Below the pieces are notes generated by a model that saw only the letters and a program-made list of their open reading frames with translations, made no database searches and was not told the origin of the DNA. A stretch of DNA of 64,000 bases, from NCBI RefSeq assembly GCF_000473245.1, contig NC_022524.1, positions 2,318,501-2,382,500 on the forward strand. The letters are read 5' to 3'. The stretch comes from Bacillus infantis NRRL B-14911. Its GTDB lineage: Bacteria; Bacillota; Bacilli; Bacillales; Cytobacillaceae. Each line of letters starts with the position of its first letter. The first letter of the stretch is position 1. The position numbers were made by a program, and so were the translations under genes. Shown here one piece after another: positions 27,202 through 35,181 of this stretch.

Positions 27202-27405
27202 ATGGCTAAATCCAAAGCGAAGAAGCTGCGCGCTAAAATGGTGCGTGAAGGAAAAAGAAATCCGGAAAGCAAAAGAAGCCCTTATGCATTGATTGATATG
27301 TCTGAGAGAAGGACAAAAACAAAGAAAGATCTTTTATACAAATCCAAACATAAGGGCCAATCTGGGTCTTTTTATTTTGCACTTCGAATGGTGATGTCCG
27401 CCTAA
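27202..27405 (+). CDS. Small basic protein, 67 aa
   Basis: MAKSKAKKLRAKMVREGKRN starts a lysine/arginine-rich 67-residue protein, with RRTKTKKDLLYKSKHKG in the middle. The composition suggests nucleic acid binding, and it resembles a group of conserved Bacillus hypothetical proteins. The last 13 residues (GSFYFALRMVMSA) are hydrophobic and unlike the rest. Start follows AGGAGTG. Confidence 0.78.
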   Translation: MAKSKAKKLRAKMVREGKRNPESKRSPYALIDMSERRTKTKKDLLYKSKHKGQSGSFYFALRMVMSA

Positions 27406-27493
27406 AATACATAGCCTGGCAATTATCAGGAAAATTATCCTAACTTCTGTTATACTTTTTACAGGAAGAAAGCGAAAGCGAAAGGTGAATTCT

Positions 27494-28603
27494 GTGACAA
27501 AAAAAAATATCCAATTCTGGTCCCTTCAGATCCTTCTGATTGTGGCCATCATTTACGTATCATCCAAAATCTCCTTTTTATTTGAACCAATCGGAATCTT
27601 TGTGTCTACCTTGTTTTTCCCGATTATCATCTCAGGCTTCCTTTATTTTCTGCTTAACCCGGTCGTCAATTTCCTCCAGGCAAGAAAACTGCCGAGGACC
27701 CTTGCCATCATAATCATCTACCTGATTATCATCGGGCTTATCGTCCTGGTGATCGGCAGCCTTGTTCCTATCATTTCAAAGCAGGTTACAGCATTATTCA
27801 ATGATCTGCCGACATATGCACAAAGAACAAGAATCTACTTAGAAAATCTTTCAAGCTCGCAGCAGTTCAAATGGGTTATGAACCAGGACTATGTCCCGAT
27901 TGAAAATCTGGAAAGGTCATTGATGGAGTTTGCCAACACAATCCCTGACAGGGTGACAAATGGAATTTCCAATGTATTCAGCCTTGTCGCCAATATTACA
28001 GTCACGATTGTAACGGTTCCCTTCCTGCTCTTTTATATGTTCAAGGATGGCGGAAGATTTCCGGCTGCCATATCCAAATTCCTCCCTCTTTCTTATCGGA
28101 GTGAAGGTTTAAAGACACTGAAGGAGACAGGTGAAACCCTGGCAGCATACATACAGGGACAGGTGACCGTAGCTTTATTCGTCGGGACTCTGGCCTTCAT
28201 CGGCTATATGATCATTGACCTGCCATATGCCCTCGTTCTGGCGCTGATTGTCGCTGTTACGAATATCATTCCTTACGTCGGTCCATTTCTCGGCGGGGCG
28301 CCTGCTGTATTGATCGCACTGTTCGATTCCCCGGCCAAGGCCATCCTGGCGATTATCGTCATTGCCGTTGCCCAGCAGGTTGAAGGGAATATCCTATCTC
28401 CTCTGATACTCGGCAAAAGACTTGATACACATCCTGCTACCATTATCATTCTGCTGCTTGTGGCAGGAAACCTTGCAGGAATTCTGGGCATGATCCTTGC
28501 AATTCCGACGTATGCGGTTGTAAAAACAATTGTCATGAACTTTGTCCGGTTCCTTCGGGCAAAAAGAGAAAGTGTTGTCTCGGGCTCAGATACTGCCCTA
28601 TAA
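27494..28603 (+). CDS. AI-2E family transporter (YtvI/TqsA-like)
   Basis: A 369-residue protein with about eight membrane helices and the family pattern: a PIIISGFLYFLLNPVVNFLQ segment near residue 45, a long central soluble part (~95-170), and the C-terminal half with YIQGQVTVALFVGTLAFIGY, NIIPYVGPFLGGAPAVLIAL and EGNILSPLILGKRLDTHPA. The family includes TqsA (autoinducer-2 export) and Na+/H+ antiporters; substrate not assignable. GTG 27494 is preferred because AAAGGTGA precedes it; GTG 27485 lies inside that site. Confidence 0.93.
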   Translation: MTKKNIQFWSLQILLIVAIIYVSSKISFLFEPIGIFVSTLFFPIIISGFLYFLLNPVVNFLQARKLPRTLAIIIIYLIIIGLIVLVIGSLVPIISKQVTALFNDLPTYAQRTRIYLENLSSSQQFKWVMNQDYVPIENLERSLMEFANTIPDRVTNGISNVFSLVANITVTIVTVPFLLFYMFKDGGRFPAAISKFLPLSYRSEGLKTLKETGETLAAYIQGQVTVALFVGTLAFIGYMIIDLPYALVLALIVAVTNIIPYVGPFLGGAPAVLIALFDSPAKAILAIIVIAVAQQVEGNILSPLILGKRLDTHPATIIILLLVAGNLAGILGMILAIPTYAVVKTIVMNFVRFLRAKRESVVSGSDTAL

Positions 28604-28640
28604 AAAAGGAAGCAAACTCAGTTGAGTTTGCTTCCTTTTT
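28603..28640. terminator. Bidirectional terminator
   Basis: AAAAAGGAAGCAAACTCA and its complement form an almost uninterrupted 16-18-bp stem with A and T runs, between the convergent AI-2E transporter and GNAT genes. Confidence 0.93.
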
Positions 28641-28666
28641 ATGGTGTTCTTACCTATTTTCCTTTT

Positions 28667-29224
28667 TTACAATTCTATCCCGCTTTTTTTGTCATATTCC
28701 ATCAGCCAGGCATCTCTCCATTCACCTTCATGGTATTCGTTTTTCGGGAGAAGCTTTCTTTTTTGCATTCCGCAGCTCTCATAACAGGCAATGGCCCTTT
28801 CATTCCATGTCTGGGGATCCATGACTACCAGGTCTGCTCCCTTTTCTTTTATTAAATAGCTGATCATTGACTGAACGAGCAGCTTCCCGATTCCTTTTCC
28901 CCAGCATTTTGACTCCCCGATGAACTGGTCTGTACCATAGACAGAAATACCCGGAAGGTATCCGTATTTCTCCCTTTCTTCTTCTTCCAGCGGATAAAAC
29001 TGAATATATCCCAGTTCTGTTTCTTCCCATTCAAAAATACAGGCTGCCACATGCCGGTCCCGATTATAGAAATGCTCATCTACCATTTGCAGTGAATGAG
29101 GATTGTCTCTGCCTTCGTAATATTCCAGTACTGACGGATCCTGCAGCCAGCGTACAAGGTGTAATTTATCCCTTTCTTCCAGTTCTCTTACTTTCAGGCT
29201 GCCATTTTCAAATAATACACTCAT
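28667..29224 (-). CDS. GNAT acetyltransferase, AAC(6-prime)-like
   Basis: About 185 residues with the acetyl-CoA-binding GNAT motif CWGKGIGKLLVQSMISYLIK, preceded by the QFIGES strand and followed by VVMDPQTWNERAIACYESCG. The order resembles the aminoglycoside 6-prime-N-acetyltransferase/siderophore-acetylase type of GNAT. The start ATG at 29222-29224 follows GGAGGCTTATA; the in-frame ATG five codons upstream has no such site. Confidence 0.88.
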   Translation of the reverse strand: MSVLFENGSLKVRELEERDKLHLVRWLQDPSVLEYYEGRDNPHSLQMVDEHFYNRDRHVAACIFEWEETELGYIQFYPLEEEEREKYGYLPGISVYGTDQFIGESKCWGKGIGKLLVQSMISYLIKEKGADLVVMDPQTWNERAIACYESCGMQKRKLLPKNEYHEGEWRDAWLMEYDKKSGIEL

Positions 29225-29344
29225 TATAAGCCTCCACATTAATATTCACTCTATTATAAGAATTCTATAATCTTCTGTTCTTTCCTGTATGAACTCAGTT
29301 TTTTCTGTCAATAGTGGTAGAAAACACAGGAACGGGGTTCATAG

Positions 29345-29689
29345 ATGAAGAAAGGCATTTATTTTATCAATGAAAAACTGGCAGCCGGAGATTATGCGCC
29401 TGAAATTGTACAGGAAATCCAAAAGAAGGCAGCGCAAAATTATATGAAATTAAACGGGATATCTCCTGTCAAGTTGAACCGCTGGCAGATTAATGAGCAT
29501 TATGAAAACCTGCATGCCCTTTATTATGACTTAAAGGAAGGCAGAACGATGCTGGACTGCCTCGTATGTTATAATGAACAATCTGCTTCTGACTTCGCTG
29601 CTGCCTATCCAGCCAGATGGCTGCTGCTGAAAAGTTTTTTCCATGAAATATGCTTTTCAGAGGACCGGCTGCTGCCTGCAGCAGAGTAG
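29345..29689 (+). CDS. Hypothetical protein, 114 aa
   Basis: A soluble, mainly helical 114-residue protein starting MKKGIYFINEKLAAGDYAPE, with HYENLHALYYDLKEG in the middle and several aromatics in the C-terminal half. AGGAACGGGG upstream is a mediocre ribosome binding site. No family recognised. Confidence 0.72.
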   Translation: MKKGIYFINEKLAAGDYAPEIVQEIQKKAAQNYMKLNGISPVKLNRWQINEHYENLHALYYDLKEGRTMLDCLVCYNEQSASDFAAAYPARWLLLKSFFHEICFSEDRLLPAAE

Positions 29690-29775
29690 ATCAGAACAGA
29701 AAACCTCACATATGCGTTTTTAATATAGCGAAATAGGAAATATACATATTATAAAAACGAAATAGGAGGTCTGTC

Positions 29776-30255
29776 ATGAAAAAATCGAAGTTATTGAAAC
29801 CAATAGCAGCCGCCCTTCTGATGCTGCCGCTTGCTGCCTGCGGGAATGATGAGAATGAAGTCCAGGATCCGCCCCCTAGCGCACCTAGCCAGGAAGATGA
29901 TTTGAATACAGATAATAAACAGCCGGTTGAGGATTTCTCCCGCATCAATTTTACAGATTTTGAGCTTGATGCTGAGTATCCGGATATGAAATCGTATGAA
30001 GTTGATTACGAATATGATCGAAATAATACGATGGAAGCTGAGATCAAAGATGGTTTAAATGATGAAGAATTAAACGGAGATGAAGCGCTGGACAAGCTGC
30101 TGGAAGCATTCAAGCAATTTACTTTTGATGAAGAGTCTTCTGAGGATGAGGTACTGGTACAGGTAATACAAGGCCTTGATCTTAACGAAGACTATGAAAA
30201 TATTGAAGTTGAAGTAACTTTTACGGATGGTACAGAAAAAACTTATTCAAAATAA
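29776..30255 (+). CDS. YusW-like lipoprotein
   Basis: A 159-residue secreted lipoprotein: type II signal peptide with lipobox LAAC (Cys 22), an acidic Pro/Asp-rich linker to about residue 55, then a YusW-type domain (INFTDFELDAEYPDMKSYEV, DEALDKLLEAF, IEVEVTFTDGTEKTY). It would be anchored to the outer face of the membrane. Function unknown. The start follows AGGAGG and a terminator follows the gene. Confidence 0.88.
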   Translation: MKKSKLLKPIAAALLMLPLAACGNDENEVQDPPPSAPSQEDDLNTDNKQPVEDFSRINFTDFELDAEYPDMKSYEVDYEYDRNNTMEAEIKDGLNDEELNGDEALDKLLEAFKQFTFDEESSEDEVLVQVIQGLDLNEDYENIEVEVTFTDGTEKTYSK

Positions 30256-30258
30256 ACG

Positions 30259-30299
30259 AAATCTGAAGGGACAGCTGGACTTAGCCCTTCAGATTTTTT
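30259..30299 (+). terminator. Terminator of the YusW-like gene
   Basis: AAATCTGAAGGG, 14-nt loop, CCCTTCAGATTT followed by T residues. Confidence 0.85.
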
Positions 30300-30454
30300 A
30301 CTGTGTTCCTGAATGGGAAATAAAAGGCTCTGCTGCTGAAAGCGGTATTTGCGGCCCTCCTTCTATAATCTGAACAGTTATCCTCCGCTTAACTTTCTGG
30401 CATGATTCTTTGTGTTTAAGGCACAATAACAGAATCACGGGAAGGCGGTGAGCC

Positions 30455-31570
30455 ATGTTGAAAAAAGAATCCATTTTTATTACCGTGTTTGTTTTATTAA
30501 CCATGCTCCTCTGTGTTCCTTCAGGCTCAGCTGTATTCAGCGAACACCATCCCAACATGCAGCTCAGGATCATGGAGACGACGGACCTTCACTCTTACAT
30601 ATTGAATTACGAATATAAAAGCGGAAAAAAAGTGAAGAGCTTCGGATTTGTAAAAACCGTTAGCTTAATCAAAAAAGCGCGCCTGGAGAGACATAATACC
30701 CTTCTTTTTGACAATGGCGATCTAATCCAGGGAAGTGCTCTGGGAGATTATATTCATGAGCATCCCGGCCTGCCTCACCCTATTATCAGCATTATGAACG
30801 AGCTGCAGTATGATGCCGCGGCAGCCGGCAATCATGAATTCAATTACGGGCTGGGCTATCTTAATAAAAAGCTGAAAGAGGCAGCCTTTCCTTATGTTAA
30901 CAGCAATCTCTTTATCCAGGGTACAGAATCATTCCAGGAAGAGCTTCCCTATTTCTCCCCTTATGTGATTCTTCATCGGAACTTTACGGCAGATGATGGC
31001 AGAAAATATCCTGTCAAAATTGGTGTGATTGGTTTCATTACACCTGTTGTCCTGAAATGGGATGAAGAACATTTAAAAGGAAAGCTCAGCAATAAATCTA
31101 TGGTCGAGTCAGCTGAGCATTATATTCCGATTATGAGGGAAAAAGGCGCAGATGTCATAATAGCACTGGCACATGCTGGTCTCGAAGCTGATGAACAGGT
31201 TAAGGATAAAAGCAGGAATTCAGTGCTCGGGCTGAGCAAGGTGCCTGGAATTGATGCCATTATGTTCGGCCATACCCACCAGGTCTTTCCGTCTCCTAAA
31301 CTCAGGGACAGCAGCGGTCTGATCGATTCGGAAGCAGGGACAATCAATGGAATTCCGGCTGTACAGGCAGGTTCCTGGGGAAGCCATTTAGGGATTATAG
31401 ATTTCAGCCTGGCTCTTGATGAAGGAAAGTGGAAAGTTGTATCAGCACATTCCGAAGTCCGCCCCGTCTTTCTGCCTGATACACCGGGCCTTTCAGGCGG
31501 CATTGAAAACGATCAGAGAGCAGAACAGCTCGCAGAGGAGATTCATACTAAAACGAAAAAGCATAAATGA
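30455..31570 (+). CDS. Secreted calcineurin-like phosphoesterase (CpdB/YfkN N-domain-like)
   Basis: A 371-residue protein with a signal peptide (hydrophobic residues 7-26) and the five metal motifs of a 5-prime-nucleotidase-type phosphoesterase: TTDLHS, FDNGDLIQGS, AGNHEFNYG, ALAHAG and FGHTHQ. This is the N-terminal domain of 2-prime,3-prime-cyclic-nucleotide phosphodiesterase/3-prime-nucleotidases; the C-terminal substrate-specificity domain (a further ~250-300 residues) is missing and no remnant is visible downstream. It ends with a Lys-rich tail (TKTKKHK). Confidence 0.88.
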   Translation: MLKKESIFITVFVLLTMLLCVPSGSAVFSEHHPNMQLRIMETTDLHSYILNYEYKSGKKVKSFGFVKTVSLIKKARLERHNTLLFDNGDLIQGSALGDYIHEHPGLPHPIISIMNELQYDAAAAGNHEFNYGLGYLNKKLKEAAFPYVNSNLFIQGTESFQEELPYFSPYVILHRNFTADDGRKYPVKIGVIGFITPVVLKWDEEHLKGKLSNKSMVESAEHYIPIMREKGADVIIALAHAGLEADEQVKDKSRNSVLGLSKVPGIDAIMFGHTHQVFPSPKLRDSSGLIDSEAGTINGIPAVQAGSWGSHLGIIDFSLALDEGKWKVVSAHSEVRPVFLPDTPGLSGGIENDQRAEQLAEEIHTKTKKHK

Positions 31571-31666
31571 GTGAACTGCAGGTAATTTTACTTTACTTCC
31601 AATCTCTGCTATTTTATACTAAAATGTATGAAATTAGACCTATTTCGATAGTAGGGGTGACTATTT

Positions 31667-31804
31667 ATGCTGAAAGACAGCGAATATTTGCTTTTTATTA
31701 GGGAAATTGGCAGATTGATCACTGACTTTGAAAAATGCAAAGAGCCTGATATCCAGCAGAAAATCCTCCAGGATATAAAACTGCTGGGGTTTGCTCTCCA
31801 ATAG
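31667..31804 (+). CDS. Small protein, 45 aa, unknown
   Basis: MLKDSEYLLFIREIGRLITD then FEKCKEPDIQQKILQDIKLLGFALQ, a compact helical 45-residue protein with one cysteine. The ATG follows AGGGGTGACTATTT, and a strong terminator lies 65 bp after the stop. No known family recognised. Confidence 0.65.
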   Translation: MLKDSEYLLFIREIGRLITDFEKCKEPDIQQKILQDIKLLGFALQ

Positions 31805-31868
31805 TATAAGGTTAAAGATCTGCATTAGACTTTAAGACAACTAATGAAATTAGAAATCCCCTTCAGGC

Positions 31869-31913
31869 AAACAGAAGTTGTGATTGGGGGGAAACCCTCT
31901 GCTTCTGTTTTTC
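31869..31913 (+). terminator. Terminator before tandem array A
   Basis: AAACAGAAG ... CTTCTGTTT with an inner GGG/CCC stem and a T-run at 31908-31912. Confidence 0.8.
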
Positions 31914-31940
31914 AATGAGCAAGTGGGCTTTGGGGGCCCT

Positions 31941-32490
31941 GACTAAGACCGTCTGATTCACTTTTCTGTAGCTAGATGGTGTTAGTCGCACTGACTAAGA
32001 CCCTCTGATTCGCTTTTCTGTGGACAAGAGGGTATTAGTCGCTCTGACTAAGACCTTCTGATTCGCTTTTCTGTGGCTAGATGGTGTTAGTCGCACTGAC
32101 TAAGACCGTCTGATTCGCTTTTCTGTGGACAGACGGTTTTAGTCGCACTGACTAAGACCGTCTGATTCACTTTTCTGTGGCTAGATGGTGTTATTTGCTC
32201 TGACTAAGACCCTCTGATTCGCTTTTCTGTGGACAGACGGTTTTAGTCGCACTGACTAAGACCCTCTGATTCGCTTTTCTGTGGACAAGAGGGTATTAGT
32301 CGCTCTGACTAAGACCGTCTGATTTACTTTTCTGTGGCTAGATGGTGTTAGTCGCTCTAACTAAGACCGTCTGATTCGCTTTTCTGCGGCTAGAGGGTAT
32401 TAGTCGCTCTGACTAAGACCTCTGAATCGCTTTTCTGCAGCCAGAGGGTGTTAGTCGCTCTGACTAACACCCTCTGATTACTTGTCTCCG
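31941..32490. repeat. Tandem hairpin array A: ~11 copies of a 52-bp unit
   Basis: Units begin at 31941, 31993, 32046, 32098, 32150, 32202, 32254, 32307, 32359, 32411 and 32462 (spacing 51-53 bp). Each has a left arm near GACTAAGACCGTCTG, a ~17-nt segment ATTCGCTTTTCTGTGGA, a right arm near CAGACGGTTTTAGTC and a 5-nt GCACT/GCTCT link to the next left arm. Arms pair within a unit and also across the short link. The last unit is degenerate. It fills the convergent gap between the 45-aa gene and panE, carries no supported ORF, and has no unique spacers. Confidence 0.95.
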
Positions 32491-32503
32491 GACTGTTTTG
32501 AGT

Positions 32504-33442
32504 TTACCCCCTCTCTTTTTGTTCTTCCCTCCTCTTTTCATATACCTGCAGATTCATATAGATGGTATTCAGAACTGGCACTGGTAAACGGTGTTCAGCC
32601 GCTGCATCCAGGAGATATTTAAAGAAGTGGGCTGACTCGGTCTGCAAGCCTTTTTCCATGTCTCGCTGCATGGAAGATTTCATATGATATCCGACTGCAT
32701 TTATTTTCTTAATGATATTTTCTTTTGCATCATCCGGAAGATTCGCTCCCAAGCTTTTCATGACAGGAAGGATTTCCAGAGCAAGCCCCTCTATGATGCT
32801 TCTCCCCTCTGCTGTATCCCTTATAGGACCGACTGGCGAACGTGTCAGCGTTGTAAGCCCGGACATCATGCTGATAAAAAGATACTTGCTCCACATTTCA
32901 CTCACGATCTCACTGCTGTACCGGAAAGAAGCCTTTGTTCCGGCAAGTGCTTCACGTATTCGGGAAATCCGCCCGGTCTCCCTCCCGTCAATTTCGCCAA
33001 AAACAACCTCCTGTATATCGCTTTTCTGAACAATTTCTCCTTTTTCATCCAATGTTGATTCTATGAAGCAAAGACCTCCAAGGAGCCTCTCCTTTCCAAA
33101 GGCCCTTTCAAGCGTGTCCATATGTGCAATGCCATTCAGCAGCGGAAGGATGCATGTACCTTCTCCAGCAAAAGGCTTAATATTTCCGATGGCTTCCTCA
33201 AGGTGATAGGCTTTCACAGAAAGCAAGATCAAATCAAAGTTTTCTTCTGAAGGAAGCCCTGTTCTCAGAAGCTTTGGTTTCAACATCGCATCTCCATGTA
33301 CGCTGTTGATGACCAGGCCGTTCTGCTGAAGCTGATCGTATTTCTTTTCCCTTACTAGAAAGGTAACATCTTCTCCTTTTTCAAGGAGCCTGCCTCCGAA
33401 ATACCCTCCTACTGCTCCTGCCCCTGCAATCAATATACGCAT
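32504..33442 (-). CDS. panE: 2-dehydropantoate 2-reductase
   Basis: A 312-residue NADPH-dependent ketopantoate reductase of pantothenate/CoA synthesis: dinucleotide-binding MRILIAGAGAVGGYFGGRLL, LILLSVKAYHLEEAI, the catalytic-lysine region SKYLFISMMSGLTTLTRSPV and a C-terminal SSMQRDMEKGLQTE motif. The start follows AAGGAAGGTAAGAAT. Bacilli often carry more than one PanE/ApbA paralogue, so this may not be the housekeeping copy. Its 3-prime end abuts tandem array A. Confidence 0.92.
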   Translation of the reverse strand: MRILIAGAGAVGGYFGGRLLEKGEDVTFLVREKKYDQLQQNGLVINSVHGDAMLKPKLLRTGLPSEENFDLILLSVKAYHLEEAIGNIKPFAGEGTCILPLLNGIAHMDTLERAFGKERLLGGLCFIESTLDEKGEIVQKSDIQEVVFGEIDGRETGRISRIREALAGTKASFRYSSEIVSEMWSKYLFISMMSGLTTLTRSPVGPIRDTAEGRSIIEGLALEILPVMKSLGANLPDDAKENIIKKINAVGYHMKSSMQRDMEKGLQTESAHFFKYLLDAAAEHRLPVPVLNTIYMNLQVYEKRREEQKERG

Positions 33443-33543
33443 ATTCTTACCTTCCTTTCTCAGAAAACGGCTGCAAAAATAAATCCTGCATCATTCCGTT
33501 TATTTCCAGCATTATTTTTAATTTTAGCACAGCATCTAAGCAG

Positions 33544-33573
33544 AAGAGCCCGGAAATGCTCATCCAGGCTCTT
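33544..33573 (-). terminator. Weak hairpin downstream of cstA
   Basis: AAGAGCC ... GGCTCTT, a 7-bp stem with a 16-nt loop and only a poor T-run on the minus strand. Confidence 0.35.
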
Positions 33574-33587
33574 ACGCATAATTGATC

Positions 33588-35033
33588 TTAAGCAACTCTT
33601 CCTGTGATATCTTCTTCGAGTGCGATATTGTTCTTTCTTGCCCTTCCTGCAGCGTTATAGAAAAGAACAGTGATAATAACCGTAGCAATCGCAGCCCCTA
33701 AATACGATATATTCATTGAAAGGCCAAATCCGATTTTTGCGTTCAGGATATAAGTGACGGTGGCCATTGTCATGAAGATGCCCGGTATCATGGCAATCCA
33801 ATAATTTTTTCTTGCAATGAAAAGGTACATGCTTGCTACCCAAAGGGCGATGACAGCAGTAGACTGGTTTGCCCAGGAGAAGTATCTCCAAAGAATCTCA
33901 AAGTCAATCTTTGTCAGTGCAAATGATATTACAAACAGCGGCAGGGCGATAACCAGGCGGTTGCCCAGCTTCTGCTGGCCGAAGCGGATATAGTCGGCAA
34001 TGATCATCCTTGCACTCCGGAAAGCAGTGTCGCCTGATGTGATCGGCAGGACTATCACTCCGAGCACAGCCAGTGTTCCGCCGACAGCACCAAGAGTCAG
34101 TTTGGAAGCTTCACTTACTACTGCGGCAGGCCCGCCTGCTGCAAGCAGTTCATTCAAGCCTGCAGAGCCATTGAAAAGGCTCATTGCAGCTGCAGCCCAA
34201 ATCATGGCAATAACGCCTTCTGCAATCATCATGCCATAGAAAATCTTTCTGCCTTGGTCCTCATTTTCTGTTGTCCTCGAAATGATTGGGGTCTGGGTCG
34301 CATGGAATCCGGATAAAGCCCCGCAGGAAATTGTCAGGAACAGAAGCGGGAAGATCGGTGCATTATCAGGATGCATGTTTGTCAGATTGATTTCAGGGAT
34401 AGGCGCACCGCTGATGATGAGCGAAGCCCCTACTCCAAGCGCACTGATCAAAAGCAATGCTCCAAAGATGGGATAAAAGCGTCCAATGATTTTGTCAATC
34501 GGCAATAGTGTCGCCAGTATATAGTAGATAAAGATGGCACCAAGAATCAGGCCCATGCTCATCCACCCGTTCATCAAATTGTGAAGAAGCCCTGCCGGGG
34601 AAGTAACAAATACAGTTCCCACAAGAAGCAGCAGCAGAATGGCAAATGCATTCACAACATGCTTCATAAAGCTGCCGAGAAATTTTCCGGCCAGTTCCGG
34701 CAAGTGTGCACCCCTGTTGCGGATGGAAATCATACCTGTCAGATAATCATGGACAGCACCGGCGAAAATGCAGCCGAGCACAATCCACAGGAAAGCAACT
34801 GGTCCATATAATGCACCCATGATAGGTCCAAAGATCGGACCAACACCTGCTATATTCAGCAGCTGGATGAGAGAGTTTTTTTTCGTATTCATCGGCAGAT
34901 AATCAACGCCGTCTTTGTGCGTATAAGCTGGAGTCTGCCTCTCCTTTTTAACGCCGAATACTTTTTCTACAAATTTTCCATAAGTGAAATACCCTGCTAT
35001 AAGTAAAATGATGCCTGCTATAAAAGAATACAA
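33588..35033 (-). CDS. cstA: CstA/BtsT-type pyruvate (peptide) transporter
   Basis: A ~481-residue carbon-starvation family transporter with about 13-14 membrane helices: GYFTYGKFVEKVFGV, the conserved GVGPIFGPIMGALYGP, HDYLTGMISIRNRGAHLPEL, CGALSGFHATQTPIISR and PITSGDTAFRSARMI. Enterobacterial members (BtsT, CstA) import pyruvate and peptides. The true start is TTG 35031-35033 behind AAAGGAGG at 8-nt spacing; the longer upstream frame crosses the promoter. It lies just downstream of a LytS/LytT-type two-component system and has a perfect cre site before it. Confidence 0.94.
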   Translation of the reverse strand: MYSFIAGIILLIAGYFTYGKFVEKVFGVKKERQTPAYTHKDGVDYLPMNTKKNSLIQLLNIAGVGPIFGPIMGALYGPVAFLWIVLGCIFAGAVHDYLTGMISIRNRGAHLPELAGKFLGSFMKHVVNAFAILLLLLVGTVFVTSPAGLLHNLMNGWMSMGLILGAIFIYYILATLLPIDKIIGRFYPIFGALLLISALGVGASLIISGAPIPEINLTNMHPDNAPIFPLLFLTISCGALSGFHATQTPIISRTTENEDQGRKIFYGMMIAEGVIAMIWAAAAMSLFNGSAGLNELLAAGGPAAVVSEASKLTLGAVGGTLAVLGVIVLPITSGDTAFRSARMIIADYIRFGQQKLGNRLVIALPLFVISFALTKIDFEILWRYFSWANQSTAVIALWVASMYLFIARKNYWIAMIPGIFMTMATVTYILNAKIGFGLSMNISYLGAAIATVIITVLFYNAAGRARKNNIALEEDITGRVA

Positions 35034-35049
35034 TTGAAATGCCTCCTTT

Positions 35050-35063
35050 TGTAATCGCTTACA
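35050..35063 (-). promoter_or_regulatory. Perfect cre (CcpA) site upstream of cstA
   Basis: TGTAATCGCTTACA matches TGWAANCGNTNWCA at every fixed position and is palindromic in its core. It lies directly downstream of a -10-like TATACT (35067-35072), so CcpA binding would block transcription initiation or elongation of cstA. Confidence 0.85.
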
Positions 35064-35066
35064 GAA

Positions 35067-35072
35067 AGTATA
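35067..35072 (-). promoter_or_regulatory. -10 element of the cstA promoter
   Basis: TATACT on the minus strand, 34 bp before the cstA start; no good -35 at 17 bp, which fits an activator-dependent promoter. CCACAATTCC and CCACATTTTCC (about 35083-35106) form an imperfect direct repeat upstream that could be a response-regulator site. Confidence 0.4.
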
Positions 35073-35152
35073 AGGCACCTGGAGGAAAATGTGGCGGAAT
35101 TGTGGCCAACATGTCAATAATCTGTCTTAAGATGCTGAAATAGAGAGGTGAA

Positions 35153-35179
35153 ATGCAGGCACAATACTCCTGCCTGCAT
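35153..35179 (-). terminator. Hairpin after the LytTR regulator gene
   Basis: ATGCAGGC, 11-nt loop, GCCTGCAT just past the regulator stop codon at 35182; T-run weak on the minus strand. Confidence 0.45.
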
Positions 35180-35181
35180 CA

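Noticed and set aside
30298-30573. 91-codon minus-strand frame between the YusW-like and phosphoesterase genes
   Set aside because: It overlaps the signal peptide region of the phosphoesterase gene in antisense and has no good start site.
31941-32490. CRISPR array
   Set aside because: The whole 52-bp unit is repeated, including the segments between arms; there are no unique spacers and no cas genes.
31941-32490. Integron attC-like sites
   Set aside because: No integrase gene, no gene cassettes between units and no attC core sequences; units are directly abutted.
33588-35117. Longer CstA starting at 35117
   Set aside because: The extension would cover the promoter and the perfect cre site; TTG 35033 has an ideal ribosome binding site and begins the conserved first helix.
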